In this document: piece by piece, positions 13,501 to 22,301 of the stretch | How the letters are laid out: each line of letters starts with the position of its first letter | Numbering within the stretch: the first letter of the stretch is position 1 | NCBI GenBank assembly: GCA_029204225.1 | Contig: CM055103.1 | Location: forward strand, 2,998,154-3,062,153 | Reading direction: 5' to 3' | DNA length: 64,000 nt | DNA from: Diphasiastrum complanatum | Lineage: Eukaryota > Streptophyta > Lycopodiopsida > Lycopodiales > Lycopodiaceae | Translations under genes and position numbers: made by a program | The notes under the pieces: model-generated | Databases searched by the model: none | Told to the model about the DNA's origin: nothing | What the model saw: the letters and a program-made list of their open reading frames with translations, nothing else

Positions 13501-15783
13501 TTTTTCAAAAAAAAAGAAATTCAAAAAAAAAAAAAATACAGGCACCTGCCCACACTGTCCCCCATCCCAAAAGCAAAATAAAAGCAATTTATGGCCCCTG
13601 TTTTTCCCCCGGAATTATTTATCAGAGGGTGTCCGGCACCCACCCTCCCTCCTGTTAAAAAATAGGAAAACGGTACCAAAAAAATCTGCAACAGACCTAA
13701 CCACTGAGCCATGCCTCCCATAACTGAGATATTACTAAACAACTATGACTAATCAAGAGTTTACCTGTAACTGAGCCTCTGCACCTCGAGCCTGCTGCGG
13801 AACCCAGTGTCGCTGCTGAGGAGGCGGATGTATGCGAACCAGTCCTCACGCAGCTCTGCATCGTCGTACTGCATCTCGCTCTAAAACAGCGGATGCAGTA
13901 TGTGGGCCACACTGTGAATGGGCCGATGAAACTTATCCCATCGCCGCTGCCACAAGCGCCTGATAGGCTGCAACCTGTGGACCAAACCACGTGGAGGCAA
14001 CAGTTACATACCATCGTGTTGCGGCAACAAGACGAAACAGAGTGCAAAATGGAAGTAAGGATGGCGAGATGGAAAAAGGTTATACCTGGCAGGGTCCAGC
14101 TCAGAACGCTGGAGAGACTCGCCTATGCGGTCCATGAACTCGTAAATGAGGCCCATCGTGCACCCTCCCGATCAACGAGCCTCAAAACAGAGTAGATGGG
14201 GCGCATGACATCCATCAGCTGTTGCATATCCACCCAGAAAGGCTCCATGAATAAGATGTCGTGGAAGGCCAAGCCCTCTGGGGTCGTGGACAGGTCCATG
14301 GCGGTGAACTCTGCAGAAGTGGTCATGTGCCGCAATTCACCCTTGAGCTTGTGTAGCCGCTCAAGCATGATGAACTGGTAGGCGAAGCGGGTGCGAGCGG
14401 GCTTCTTCAAGTCGAGCCTGCATTGACAAACGGAATGAGAGGCACACATGAAACGAGCAAAAACAAAGAAGCATCTTGAATGAGCCAAAAAATAAGTGGC
14501 AACTTACCTGCTGAATGTGCGAAAAAGGGCTGTCATGCGGCGCTTGCGTGTGACGAAGTCCACAACCGCAAGTGCCCTCGTGAGAATCTCACTGACCCAA
14601 GGTAGGCGCCCGATGGGATGCAGGAGGAGGTCCAGTGAGTGTGTGACGCATGGAGTCGACACAATGGAGGGGTAGTCTGCCATAAGAAGCTCCCCCATAC
14701 CGCGGCAGTTGGATGCATTGTCCGTCACAACCTTTCGCGATACGTTCACACGATCAATTCACAGCTTGGAAACACATTGCAATCAATTGAAAACAACGCA
14801 AAACTTTTGTATCAACATTAAGCAGTGAATGACCAAGCAACCAATGAAAGAAAATTTACCTGGACAACGCGCTGTGGCCCGACCTCCTCTATCGCTGCGC
14901 GGATGATGCTGTAAATGTACTCGGCTGAATGCACTCTCCCTGCCTCGGAGGCGTCGATGCTGCGCAGGAACATGGAACCGTAACAACTAGAAACAATCAC
15001 ATTGATGAGTGGACGTCTACGACGATCAGTCCACCCATCAGCCATGATGGAACAGTCGTAGCTATCCCAAGCCTCATGCAGTGCGGCCAGTCTCTCTCTG
15101 ACTGATGCAACCCGGTCCTGGAGCAAAGGGCCACGTAGTGCGTCGGCTGTGGGTGGTGTGTAGCCGGGCCCGCAGACTGCAACTTTCGAGATAGCCTCTC
15201 GAAAGATGCAGGATGATGCCATGATAAATGGGAGGTTCAGGTCATAGAACATCTGTGCTATGGTCCTGGTGGCCTCTCTGGGATGCCCCTCTTGGAAAGA
15301 TCCCGGCATGCACATCTGTCTGGTGCCTCAGGATGTGGATGGCTGGGAGGATGTGGACGGACGATGCGGATCTGGAGGTGGTGGCATAGGTGCAGGTGCG
15401 GAAGTAGAGGATGTGGACGGGCCGTGCAGATCTGACGGTGATGGCACAGGCGTAGGTGCAGCAGTGGAGGCTGTGGATCCATGGGGAGTATTGGCGGAGG
15501 AGGTACGGGTGGCTGTGGTGGAGGCGGCGGAGGCGGTGGCGGGTGCGGATGCAGCGGCGGTGGCGGGTGCAGATGCGACGGTGGGGGCAGTGGCGCTAGG
15601 TGTACCAGTGGCAGGGGTGGTGGCAGTGGGTGCACCAGTGGAAATAGAGTCCGAGGCATCTGTGGACGGCTCGCTGGGCTCAACAGCTGGCTCAGAATAT
15701 GTCTCGATAGTCTCTTCCTGTCTCTCTCTCACACAAAGATCACCACACACACACAACTGTATGCACAGAAATCAACAATATCT

Positions 15784-15824
<41 letters not shown>

Positions 15825-15831
15825 CCATATC

Positions 15832-15881
<50 letters not shown>

Positions 15882-18694
15882 TCTCTCCCTCTTCCGCCCT
15901 CTTTCGCTGCTCTCGGGTTCTGCGGACTGTCCGCAGGGCCCGCGTCCTTTTGTTTTTTTTTTTTTTTTAAAAACACGTCCCGGGCCCGGATGCGTAATGG
16001 GCCCCAGACGCGTCCGTGTCCGGACGCTGGATGCATCCAGCCCAAAAAAAAAAAAAAAATTAAGAAAAAAAGGACGCGTCCGACCCCGCGTCCGGGGGTC
16101 AGACGCGTCCGAATTTGGGCATCGGACGCGGACGCGGACGCGGACACACTTCGGCCCGGACCCTCATATATATATTATATATATATATGAATTTTTATAT
16201 GTTAATTTATGTGAATTAAAAATACAAACTATGCTACTTTTGCCATAAAATAACCACATTATTTTCAAAATTTAAAAAACCTTGCAACTACTTAGGAAGC
16301 AACACCAAAAAAACAAAAAGAGATGTCGGTTCCATTTCTATAGTTTGCGGCTTGAAAACCCGTTCCCTTTTGAGACGGAACGTACTGGGTTGGAACTTCT
16401 TTTCTTCATTAAAAAAAACGGGGCCACGATCTGTGGATGGATCAGACATTGGTGGCATTATCAAACGGGCAACGTTGTTGGTGCACATTTGATCCATTAG
16501 CCTAGCAGGAGGGTTTGTGAGAAGAATCCTTTGGTACAGCTCGGATCCCAACGACTGCAAGCCTTTTTTGTGGGCAGAATCAATCTCCTAAGCAGTGGAA
16601 ACAAGCTTAAGAGTGACCATTTTGCTCTCTTTGTGTGGTTTGCAGACTGTAAAATAGGGTTTGAGAATCGATTTGCTATGTGTAGAATGGCCATGACTTT
16701 AACAGCCAACTCGGTCTGATTCTGGTGTAGCATTTCAAGTATAGCTAAACAAAAATCGCCTGAGTTTATGATACTGTCTGCAGCAGTAACATATGATTTG
16801 TTGAAAGGCTAACCTTTGAAAATTTTGGTTACTCACCATCACATCCTCCATGAAAAAACCCTGCATTTTAAACCCATGTTGCAAAAAAAAAGTGTGTTCC
16901 ACTGTGTTCTGGTACAAAATCCTGGAACATGGATATGCGTATGTGCCACATATGTACATTCCAGAATTTTCTTGAACAATCATCACTATGCAAATGCTAT
17001 GTTTATTTTCTGTGGTCACGATATAGCTAATTAGCTATCTTGTCGTATGGACGGCCGTTAAATGGGCATTGGTACAAGCATCGGGAGATCTTACAGGTGT
17101 TACCCCTAGGCTCAATTGGACCGTCTCCTTTCTGAGTGGCAGCTTGATGATGTGTCGGGTACAAATTCCCAGATATGTAAAATCTCTCCAATTGTAACAC
17201 TAGAAAAGAGATTTTTTTTCTCTGTCAAAATCCTAATTTCATGAAGCTCCTGTGTGTCTAATGATTTATATATCTTTCCAGCCATGAGGCAGTTTTTTGG
17301 GCCCCACAATGACAAAAACAAACCATCAAAACTCTGTTGATCTCCTCCACATCTACGTACTGATAGCAAACTTTCTTCACACTTAAGTAAATAGCTATTG
17401 TGATTAGGATCATGTAATTAGCAGCAAAAGTTTGACTCCTCAACTAAGAACTGAAGGTGTGCCTTACATGTTGACTACTTAACTAAGCACAGAGCTATTT
17501 GAAAAATCAATATTTCTATTCTTTTTTTCTTCGGCCAGAGAGGCAGCCTGTCAAGCCAAGCAAATAGCAAATTGATCATGGAGTCACAAAGGTCAAGAAA
17601 TCGTAATTTGTCATACATCTATTTACCTGGCTGAAAAGTGTATCGTAAAGAGCCATTAGCCCACTTTGTCCAACAGCAGCACATGGCTTTCCATCAAGGT
17701 CATTCTGAGGTTTCTGCAAATCAAAGAAGCTGCACAAAAGAAGATTGCTGTAAGATCCTTGTCACTCTCAAATCATAGCAAACTCAGCATCACAACAAGT
17801 TCCATACAGGCCTGTCAATATTGAAGATGATCTTTGTGGTCCATATCTTCCATCATTAATGGTCTTTACAAGCATTGCTAATGGTTGTACCTGCTATTCA
17901 TTAGACGTCGATGGCGGAGCTTTTGGCGTCCCACCCCCACTGCTCCAGATGTTACAAATATGACTTCAATATCATTCTCCATTAACTCCTTCACCTATGT
18001 AAATCGGGATACATGTTAAAATCAGGAACCTAACCTCAAGAGCTAGATAAAAAAACTGGCCTTCTGAACCTACGAACTCCATGAATAACTAGCTAACTCA
18101 TACAATTGATTCGTGAACAATGAAATCTATTCATGTGCTTGAATCTGATATTGATTGCAATTAACAAGAAAAGCTCCTGCTTCGCTAAATGCCAGAATTG
18201 CAAGTTCGACAGAAAGGGATATACTATCAAATTTCCAAACAGTCTCAACCTTGAGAGAGTTGAACAGAAAAAAAAAAAATGATCAAAGCTAATTCTGATT
18301 TACTGTAAAGAAAGGACAGACCTGTTCACAAAGAGACCCAAGCCTGCCTAAGGCAAGCTTGCCATCAGGTCGTGTGACTACAGCTGTTCCCACCTGTCAA
18401 ACAAAAGCACTTTTCATGAAAACAGATGCAGAACAAAAATTCAATCGGATTTTGCTTCTATATGCTCACAACCCTTGGTACGGTATGATTCTATAGCGAT
18501 TCAGAAAGGATGGTATTGAACAATACAGCCCGTCCCCCAGTTCAACAAGTACAAAAGCCACACAAAATCGCAGGCATTCTCTTCAAGGTAATTTATGCCT
18601 TGCTACCAAAAAGAGATAAAAGCTACAAACGCGATGGAAGCACCTTGAGAACCACGCGGCGAATATCCTTTAGAAAAGCTCGAGAAGGATCCAT
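696..18694 (-). CDS. P5CS: Delta-1-pyrroline-5-carboxylate synthetase (P5CS), 17 exons, 3' end outside window
   Basis: P5CS converts glutamate to glutamate-5-semialdehyde with ATP and NADPH, the rate-limiting step of proline synthesis in plants. The N-terminal half (about residues 1-290) is a glutamate 5-kinase with SGAVGVG at 57-63, NEND at 151-154 and the GIFWDNDS stretch from 168. The C-terminal half is a gamma-glutamyl phosphate reductase with catalytic Cys540 in AACNAM. Exons are 18644-18694, 18322-18393, 17891-17994, 17627-17729, 8507-8668, 8034-8311, 7603-7753, 7246-7410, 6843-6920, 3095-3184, 2790-2876, 2556-2642, 2361-2457, 2087-2190, 1897-1972, 1138-1288 and 696-764. All junctions are GT-AG and the phases agree, giving 641 codons plus 2 bases with no stop. 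Plant P5CS proteins are usually a little over 700 residues, so roughly 75 lie beyond the left edge. Phe125 and Phe130 lie in the segment tied to proline feedback inhibition in the family. The gene looks intact. The start is the ATG in the MDPSRAF context, as in other plant P5CS proteins. Confidence 0.95.
1138..1288 (-). CDS. P5CS: P5CS exon 16 (residues 569-618)
   Basis: Encodes [17 protein letters not shown], then [14 protein letters not shown] and AINHILHYG. Phase 2 donor. The open frame runs past the acceptor upstream, but exon 15 phase fixes the junction at 1288. Confidence 0.94.
1445..1510. repeat. (AG)n microsatellite, 66 bp, in P5CS intron 15
   Basis: Perfect AG dinucleotide run between exons 15 and 16 of P5CS. 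Length variation is likely. Confidence 0.97.
1897..1972 (-). CDS. P5CS: P5CS exon 15 (residues 544-568)
   Basis: Encodes [20 protein letters not shown] and then ELQSA. It ends in phase 1, with Gly569 split with exon 16. Confidence 0.93.
2087..2190 (-). CDS. P5CS: P5CS exon 14 (residues 509-543, catalytic Cys)
   Basis: Encodes [10 protein letters not shown] and ends DYPAACNAM, where Cys540 is the expected catalytic thiol of the gamma-glutamyl phosphate reductase domain. Confidence 0.95.
2361..2457 (-). CDS. P5CS: P5CS exon 13 (residues 477-508)
   Basis: Encodes [20 protein letters not shown] and then [12 protein letters not shown]. It ends in phase 1, and the last G completes Asp509 with exon 14. 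Confidence 0.95.
2556..2642 (-). CDS. P5CS: P5CS exon 12 (residues 448-476)
   Basis: Encodes [20 protein letters not shown] and then RDEIPDLLK. Phase 0 at both ends, 29 codons. Confidence 0.95.
2790..2876 (-). CDS. P5CS: P5CS exon 11 (residues 419-447)
   Basis: Encodes [20 protein letters not shown] and then SYTNAILHK, part of the NADPH-binding region of the reductase. Confidence 0.95.
3095..3184 (-). CDS. P5CS: P5CS exon 10 (residues 389-418)
   Basis: Encodes [20 protein letters not shown] and then [10 protein letters not shown], a strongly conserved reductase segment. 30 codons, phase 0 at both ends. Confidence 0.95.
3514..3790. repeat. GTTCCGGAAC-word palindrome pair, probable non-autonomous transposon
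   Basis: Two GC-rich arms (3514-3556 and 3726-3779), rich in GTTCC/GGAAC, flank about 170 bp of AT-rich sequence. The left arm runs into an A tract and the right arm into a T tract. The left arm ends CGGACCCTC, the same word that ends the hAT terminal repeat at 16157-16165. Probably a small DNA transposon or a piece of one. Confidence 0.45.
4068..4145. repeat. G6/C6-run palindrome cluster
   Basis: Alternating runs of five or six G and C (GGGGGGCATTGCCCCCC, then C6...G6, then GGGGGGCTACCGCCCCCC) that can fold into several hairpins or G-quadruplex/i-motif structures. Confidence 0.7.
4389..4440. repeat. Two adjacent perfect palindromes (GATCG word)
   Basis: 4389-4412 is an inverted repeat with 11-base arms GTTCTGGATCG around CA. 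4419-4440 has 10-base arms GCAGCGGATC around AC. They follow two A tracts (4307-4319, 4344-4361). Confidence 0.8.
5383..5430. repeat. Imperfect 17-bp hairpin
   Basis: Arms TCAATCAACATCTGCCA and TGGCAAATGCTGATTGA pair at 15 of 17 positions around a 14-base loop. Function unknown; may be a MITE remnant. Confidence 0.55.
6843..6920 (-). CDS. P5CS: P5CS exon 9 (residues 363-388)
   Basis: Encodes [20 protein letters not shown] and then VLKRTE. The donor reads GTGGCTAAG, a weak match to the plant donor consensus, and opens the 3.66-kb intron 9. Confidence 0.93.
7246..7410 (-). CDS. P5CS: P5CS exon 8 (residues 308-362)
   Basis: Start of the reductase half: [18 protein letters not shown], then ending GRLTLKPGK. 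55 codons, phase 0 at both ends. Confidence 0.95.
7603..7753 (-). CDS. P5CS: P5CS exon 7 (residues 257-307)
   Basis: Encodes [20 protein letters not shown] and then the linker into the reductase half ([13 protein letters not shown]). Sequence upstream of the acceptor stays open in frame for about 20 codons, but the pyrimidine-rich tract ending in AAAG and the protein match place the junction at 7753. Confidence 0.93.
8034..8311 (-). CDS. P5CS: P5CS exon 6 (residues 165-256)
   Basis: The longest exon. It encodes [13 protein letters not shown], the [16 protein letters not shown] loop and GRGGMTAK, all diagnostic of the glutamate 5-kinase half. It ends in phase 2. The stretch KVYAAWNAA replaces the more usual KVKAAVNAA. 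Confidence 0.95.
8507..8668 (-). CDS. P5CS: P5CS exon 5 (residues 111-164)
   Basis: Encodes the [16 protein letters not shown] segment, with Phe125 and Phe130 in the region linked to proline feedback, and then [14 protein letters not shown]. It lies on the far side of the transposon-filled intron 4, and both junctions are canonical phase 0. Confidence 0.95.
9160..9375. repeat. GGTGCC-word palindrome block beside the hAT nest
   Basis: 9278-9321 is a near-perfect 44-bp palindrome of GGTGCCGTACC arms. 9336-9359 has perfect 11-base arms CCCCACGGCAC. Related GGTGCC words lie at 9177-9222. The two parts are separated by T and A tracts, and an AT/ATT run follows at 9366-9417. It looks like the end of another GC-armed transposon, without coding sequence. 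Confidence 0.6.
9650..9722. promoter_or_regulatory. Subterminal palindromes of inner hAT (probable transposase-binding sites)
   Basis: 9650-9677 and 9691-9722 are perfect inverted repeats: arms GGTACT.GGATCC around GC, and arms GGTACCGCGGATC around a 6-base loop. The same GGTACC words recur near the other end at 13381-13435. That they bind the BED-finger transposase is inference. Confidence 0.5.
9990..13298 (+). pseudogene. hAT-like transposase (BED finger, DUF659, hATC), one nonsense codon
   Basis: Cut-and-paste transposase of the plant DUF659 branch. Exon 1 is 9990-11878, exon 2 11993-12338, exon 3 12418-12578, and exon 4 from about 12681 to the stop at 13298. The N-terminal BED finger has CRYC with the TRLKGHL helix near residues 33-52. 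Next comes a Pro/Ser-rich spacer of about 150 residues, then DUF659 ([30 protein letters not shown]). Exon 2 and 3 encode the dimerisation domain ([40 protein letters not shown]). An in-frame TAG at 11796-11798 stands where the related copy has a Glu codon. Joining exon 4 needs a one-base shift near 12570. Otherwise open over more than 900 codons, so probably a young, recently disabled copy. Confidence 0.85.
13108..13257 (+). repeat. Minisatellite in the hAT C-terminus (CACTCCGATTGGGTCC)
   Basis: The 16-mer CACTCCGATTGGGTCC recurs about three times (13110, 13149, 13230) with CATGGTCTGCT spacers, giving repeated HSDWVHGLL peptides at the end of the reading frame. Confidence 0.75.
13447..13470. 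repeat. (AT)n microsatellite, right half of the inner hAT target
   Basis: Pairs with the (AT)n at 9614-9637 left of the inner hAT. Outside these lie the mutually inverted 16-mers CGCGTCCGCCATCCGC (9598-9613) and its exact complement (13479-13494), so they were once adjacent. Confidence 0.8.
13765..15683 (-). pseudogene. Second hAT-like transposase, degenerate, lacks hATC
   Basis: Minus-strand relative of the 9990-13298 transposase, about half identical in DUF659. Exons: up to about 15683-14860 (Pro/Ala/Ser-rich N-terminus then [11 protein letters not shown]), 14731-14508 ([24 protein letters not shown]), 14417-14086 and 13959-13765. Junctions are GT-AG and match those of the other copy in phase. 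A frameshift near 14157, a TAG at 13881-13883, and a stop in the spacer before residue MCMPGSF break it. No BED finger or hATC part is visible, so both ends of the gene are lost. Confidence 0.8.
15786..15877. repeat. (CA)n then (CT)n microsatellites
   Basis: CA run at 15786-15820 and CT run at about 15839-15875, just upstream of the minus-strand hAT reading frame, inside the outer element. Confidence 0.95.
16288..16740 (-). pseudogene. Unidentified coding-like fragment in P5CS intron 4
   Basis: Two overlapping open frames (16497-16733 and 16288-16560) have a composition more like protein than intron. One contains [20 protein letters not shown] and then [18 protein letters not shown]. The family is not recognised. 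It may be an exon captured by a transposon or a decayed host gene; it is not part of P5CS. Confidence 0.3.
17627..17729 (-). CDS. P5CS: P5CS exon 4 (residues 76-110)
   Basis: Encodes FFDLQKPQ and the [16 protein letters not shown] stretch of the kinase domain. It ends in CAG at a phase 0 donor that opens an 8958-bp intron holding two hAT transposons. Confidence 0.95.
17891..17994 (-). CDS. P5CS: P5CS exon 3 (residues 42-75)
   Basis: Carries the SGAVGVG glycine loop that binds ATP/glutamate in the kinase domain. It ends in phase 2, and the two leftover bases AG complete Ser76 with exon 4. Confidence 0.95.
18322..18393 (-). CDS. P5CS: P5CS exon 2 (residues 18-41)
   Basis: Encodes [19 protein letters not shown] and then SLCEQ, the nucleotide-binding start of the kinase. 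It is bounded by a CAG acceptor and a CAG/GT donor, phase 0 at both ends, 24 codons. Confidence 0.95.
18644..18694 (-). CDS. P5CS: P5CS exon 1 (residues 1-17)
   Basis: Starts at the ATG (18694-18692) and encodes [17 protein letters not shown]. The donor follows an AAG codon in phase 0. The product resumes with VGTAVVT in exon 2, the conserved start of the kinase fold. Confidence 0.93.
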
Positions 18695-20108
18695 GTCTAT
18701 TCCCGCGGCAGCTCGAGGTACAAAAGCGGAAGAATATTTTTGAATCGGGTCTTTGTTGATGCTAGATTAGTCACGAAGTTCTTAGCAACGGTGAACAAAC
18801 TCGACCAATAAGTGTCCTATTTTGTGAAGCCTTTCTTCCCTCTACTAGAGGTCAGTCGCACGCTGAATGAGACCGATTTTCTGCAGTCAAACTAGGAGCA
18901 ACGGATTTTACGAAAGTAGAGCGAGAACAAAGCAATGCGCGGAAATTCACGAAAGATATTCTCAAATTCAAGAGACATTCAGGGAAAAAAAATGCTACAA
19001 CAAGAGAGTTAGGCGATCCAACTCCATCCTCTAAAACAGTATCAAGTACCTGCCTACAAAATAATTTATCTTCAAAGAGCCACCGGAATGGCAATAACAA
19101 TCTTTAACAAGTGAAAACAAGAATATCAAACCGATTACGAAAAAACAAGATTATCAAACCGATAATCAAAAAACACTCCAAAAACAGATGAGTACTGTAT
19201 TCTTGATATTTCATGGATCCTCGGACCTCCCTACAAACGAGAGTCGTGATCGATAACCAATACTTCAAATAGCGTCCTTAAAGATCGTTATGTTAGTTTA
19301 ATGAAGATATTGGCCTATATTGCAGACGAAGGCTGGACAAGAAAAGAACAACAATGATATTATAGGTTGCTAATTACGAGAATCAACTGCACTCGTTAGA
19401 TCTGCGCACAAGGAAGCTACTTAATGGAAGATGGAGAAGATAATGTAAGAAAGAAAATCACACCCAAAGAAAACAAAATCAAATGCATCAGAATCTGATA
19501 GTAATTTGCAAAGCAAGCCAACTACACGTGATAATGTTTTGCACGTGAATTTGAATCTGGTAAATACTTTTATAGGCAAGCCAAGTAAATCAAAGCAGTA
19601 TCAAAGCAAGCCAACCGAATCCAAGATCTGATAATACTTTGCATGTAAATCTAATTCTGATAACACTTTGCAAAGCAAGCCAATTGAATCTGAATTTGAT
19701 AAATTTTGCATAGCAAACCCAGCGAATCAAGCCAAACAGAATGAAAGCAAGCCAACTGAACCTGGTAACAATATTCGCATTGATCAAGAACCTGTGAACA
19801 GTGAATGATTTGCCAAGTTCTGAGAACCGTGATCGGAAATGTGAAGATAAGAGCGCCAGATTGAGATGAACGAAGAATTGGCGGAGACAGAAGTGGCGTT
19901 CATAATTGTTGGAGAGCGGACCCCGCCATCGCACCAAAGCAGGGAAGCAGCGTCGAGTATGAACGGAGGAGAAGGAAAGCAAGGCCATGGCGTGGATGTT
20001 GAAGCAAAAGCAAGCGCGCCGAAGAAGCATGTTAGAGCTTTTGTACAAACTCATTACACAGAGACACGTGTCCTTCTCTCTTAATATTTTCTTCTTTGAT
20101 TTTCTCAA
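18695..20108 (-). promoter_or_regulatory. P5CS upstream region with three CACGTG boxes
   Basis: GACACGTGTC (20063-20072) is a perfect palindromic ABRE/G-box. Two more CACGTG cores lie at 19525-19530 and 19542-19547. A TATA-like CTATAAAAG reads on the minus strand at 19567-19575, about 870 bp before the ATG. ABA and drought induction through ABREs is known for plant P5CS genes. The real start site cannot be fixed, and the two proximal boxes might fall in the leader. Confidence 0.5.
19500..19765. repeat. Degenerate tandem repeat upstream of P5CS
   Basis: At least five copies of a unit around CAAAGCAAGCCAA followed by TGAATCTGATAATACTTTGC-like sequence, 45 to 75 bases apart. It gives a spurious 172-codon minus-strand frame with repeated RFNWLA-like peptides. 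Confidence 0.6.
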
Positions 20109-21560
<1,452 letters not shown>

Positions 21561-21739
21561 ATTGACAATGAGTTGTTGATGTCCCATGCCCATCAACATT
21601 AAGAGCTCAAAAATAGATGCCCTTAGGCAAGTTGTGAGCCTATCTTGTCTCCCTCTTTTGCAAAGTGCATATCTCTCTCTTGTTGGAAAATCAGAGAAAT
21701 CGAGATGATATCGAATTAGTAGAGCTCTGATAGAAACAG

Positions 21740-22060
21740 ATGCTCTGATACCATGTAGGATTTTGGTGGATTCAGAGATATAAGCGACTGGTATCAGAAT
21801 AGTAAAAATCTGATAGAAATAGACTCTCTGATATTAAGTCGAAAATCAGTGGAAATGTGGTTCAGCGGAAGTGGTGCAGGTGGTGTTGTAGCTGTGGATC
21901 GAAAGTGTGACAATTACCAGCAATGCATTCAAGATGGATCGAACAATACAACAATGCGCAATAGAACTATAATGTAGACAAAAACTTGCACTCTGATAAT
22001 TATCAAAATGGAGTACAAGAGCATGAATTTGGGCACAATTCAGTGGGCGCTCAAAAATAG
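21740..22060 (-). repeat. Copia primer-binding site and LTR remnant (minus orientation)
   Basis: GCTCTGATACCA at 21752-21763 is the complement of the initiator-Met-tRNA primer site TGGTATCAGAGC. Further along, 21991-22020 resembles the reverse complement of the end of the LTR at 25110-25140. Likely the 5' end of a lost minus-strand copia element. Confidence 0.45.
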
Positions 22061-22301
22061 ACTTCAGTTGAGTTCATTGATGATGATTCGAAAACTTGAA
22101 AACTGAACTTGACTATTTACAACATAATGCCTGCAGGATGATAATTTGATCAGATTGTTGACTACTTGATGACTGGAACTCAGATGATCAGTACATTGAA
22201 AGCTTACATTGACCTACTTAATTAACTACATTTGTCTTGCAGTAAGTAGTCGTTTTTGCCAGAGTTGTGTACAGAAGTAGGCGGACTGTCAACGTCGCGA
22301 C

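Larger units (their letters stand above)
9422..16167 (-). mobile_element. Outer (older) hAT element, interrupted by a second hAT
   Basis: The 16-mer ATGAGGGTCCGGGCCG (9427-9442) recurs as its exact reverse complement at 16152-16167. Both ends continue into GC-rich GGACGCG/CGTCC words and a poly-T/A tract. The left end begins CAGGG (9422), as many hAT ends do. Transposase exons are on the minus strand (13765-15683). The part 9638-13446 is a later insertion into an AT microsatellite of this element. No clean 8-bp target duplication is visible, because the right flank is itself an AT run. Confidence 0.65.
8669..17626 (-). other. P5CS intron 4 (8958 bp)
   Basis: Bounded by exon 5 and exon 4 with matched phase 0 junctions. 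About three quarters is a nested pair of hAT transposons (9422-16167). 8669-9170 and 16750-17626 show no recognisable gene. Confidence 0.9.

Noticed and set aside
15260-16248. Gly-rich plus-strand frames of 236 and 255 codons
   Set aside because: Antisense to the Pro/Ala-rich N-terminus of the minus-strand hAT, followed by microsatellites; Gly-rich translation is an artefact.
19590-20108. 172-codon minus-strand open frame upstream of P5CS
   Set aside because: Its peptides repeat because the DNA is a degenerate tandem repeat; no known domain, and it overlaps the probable promoter or leader.
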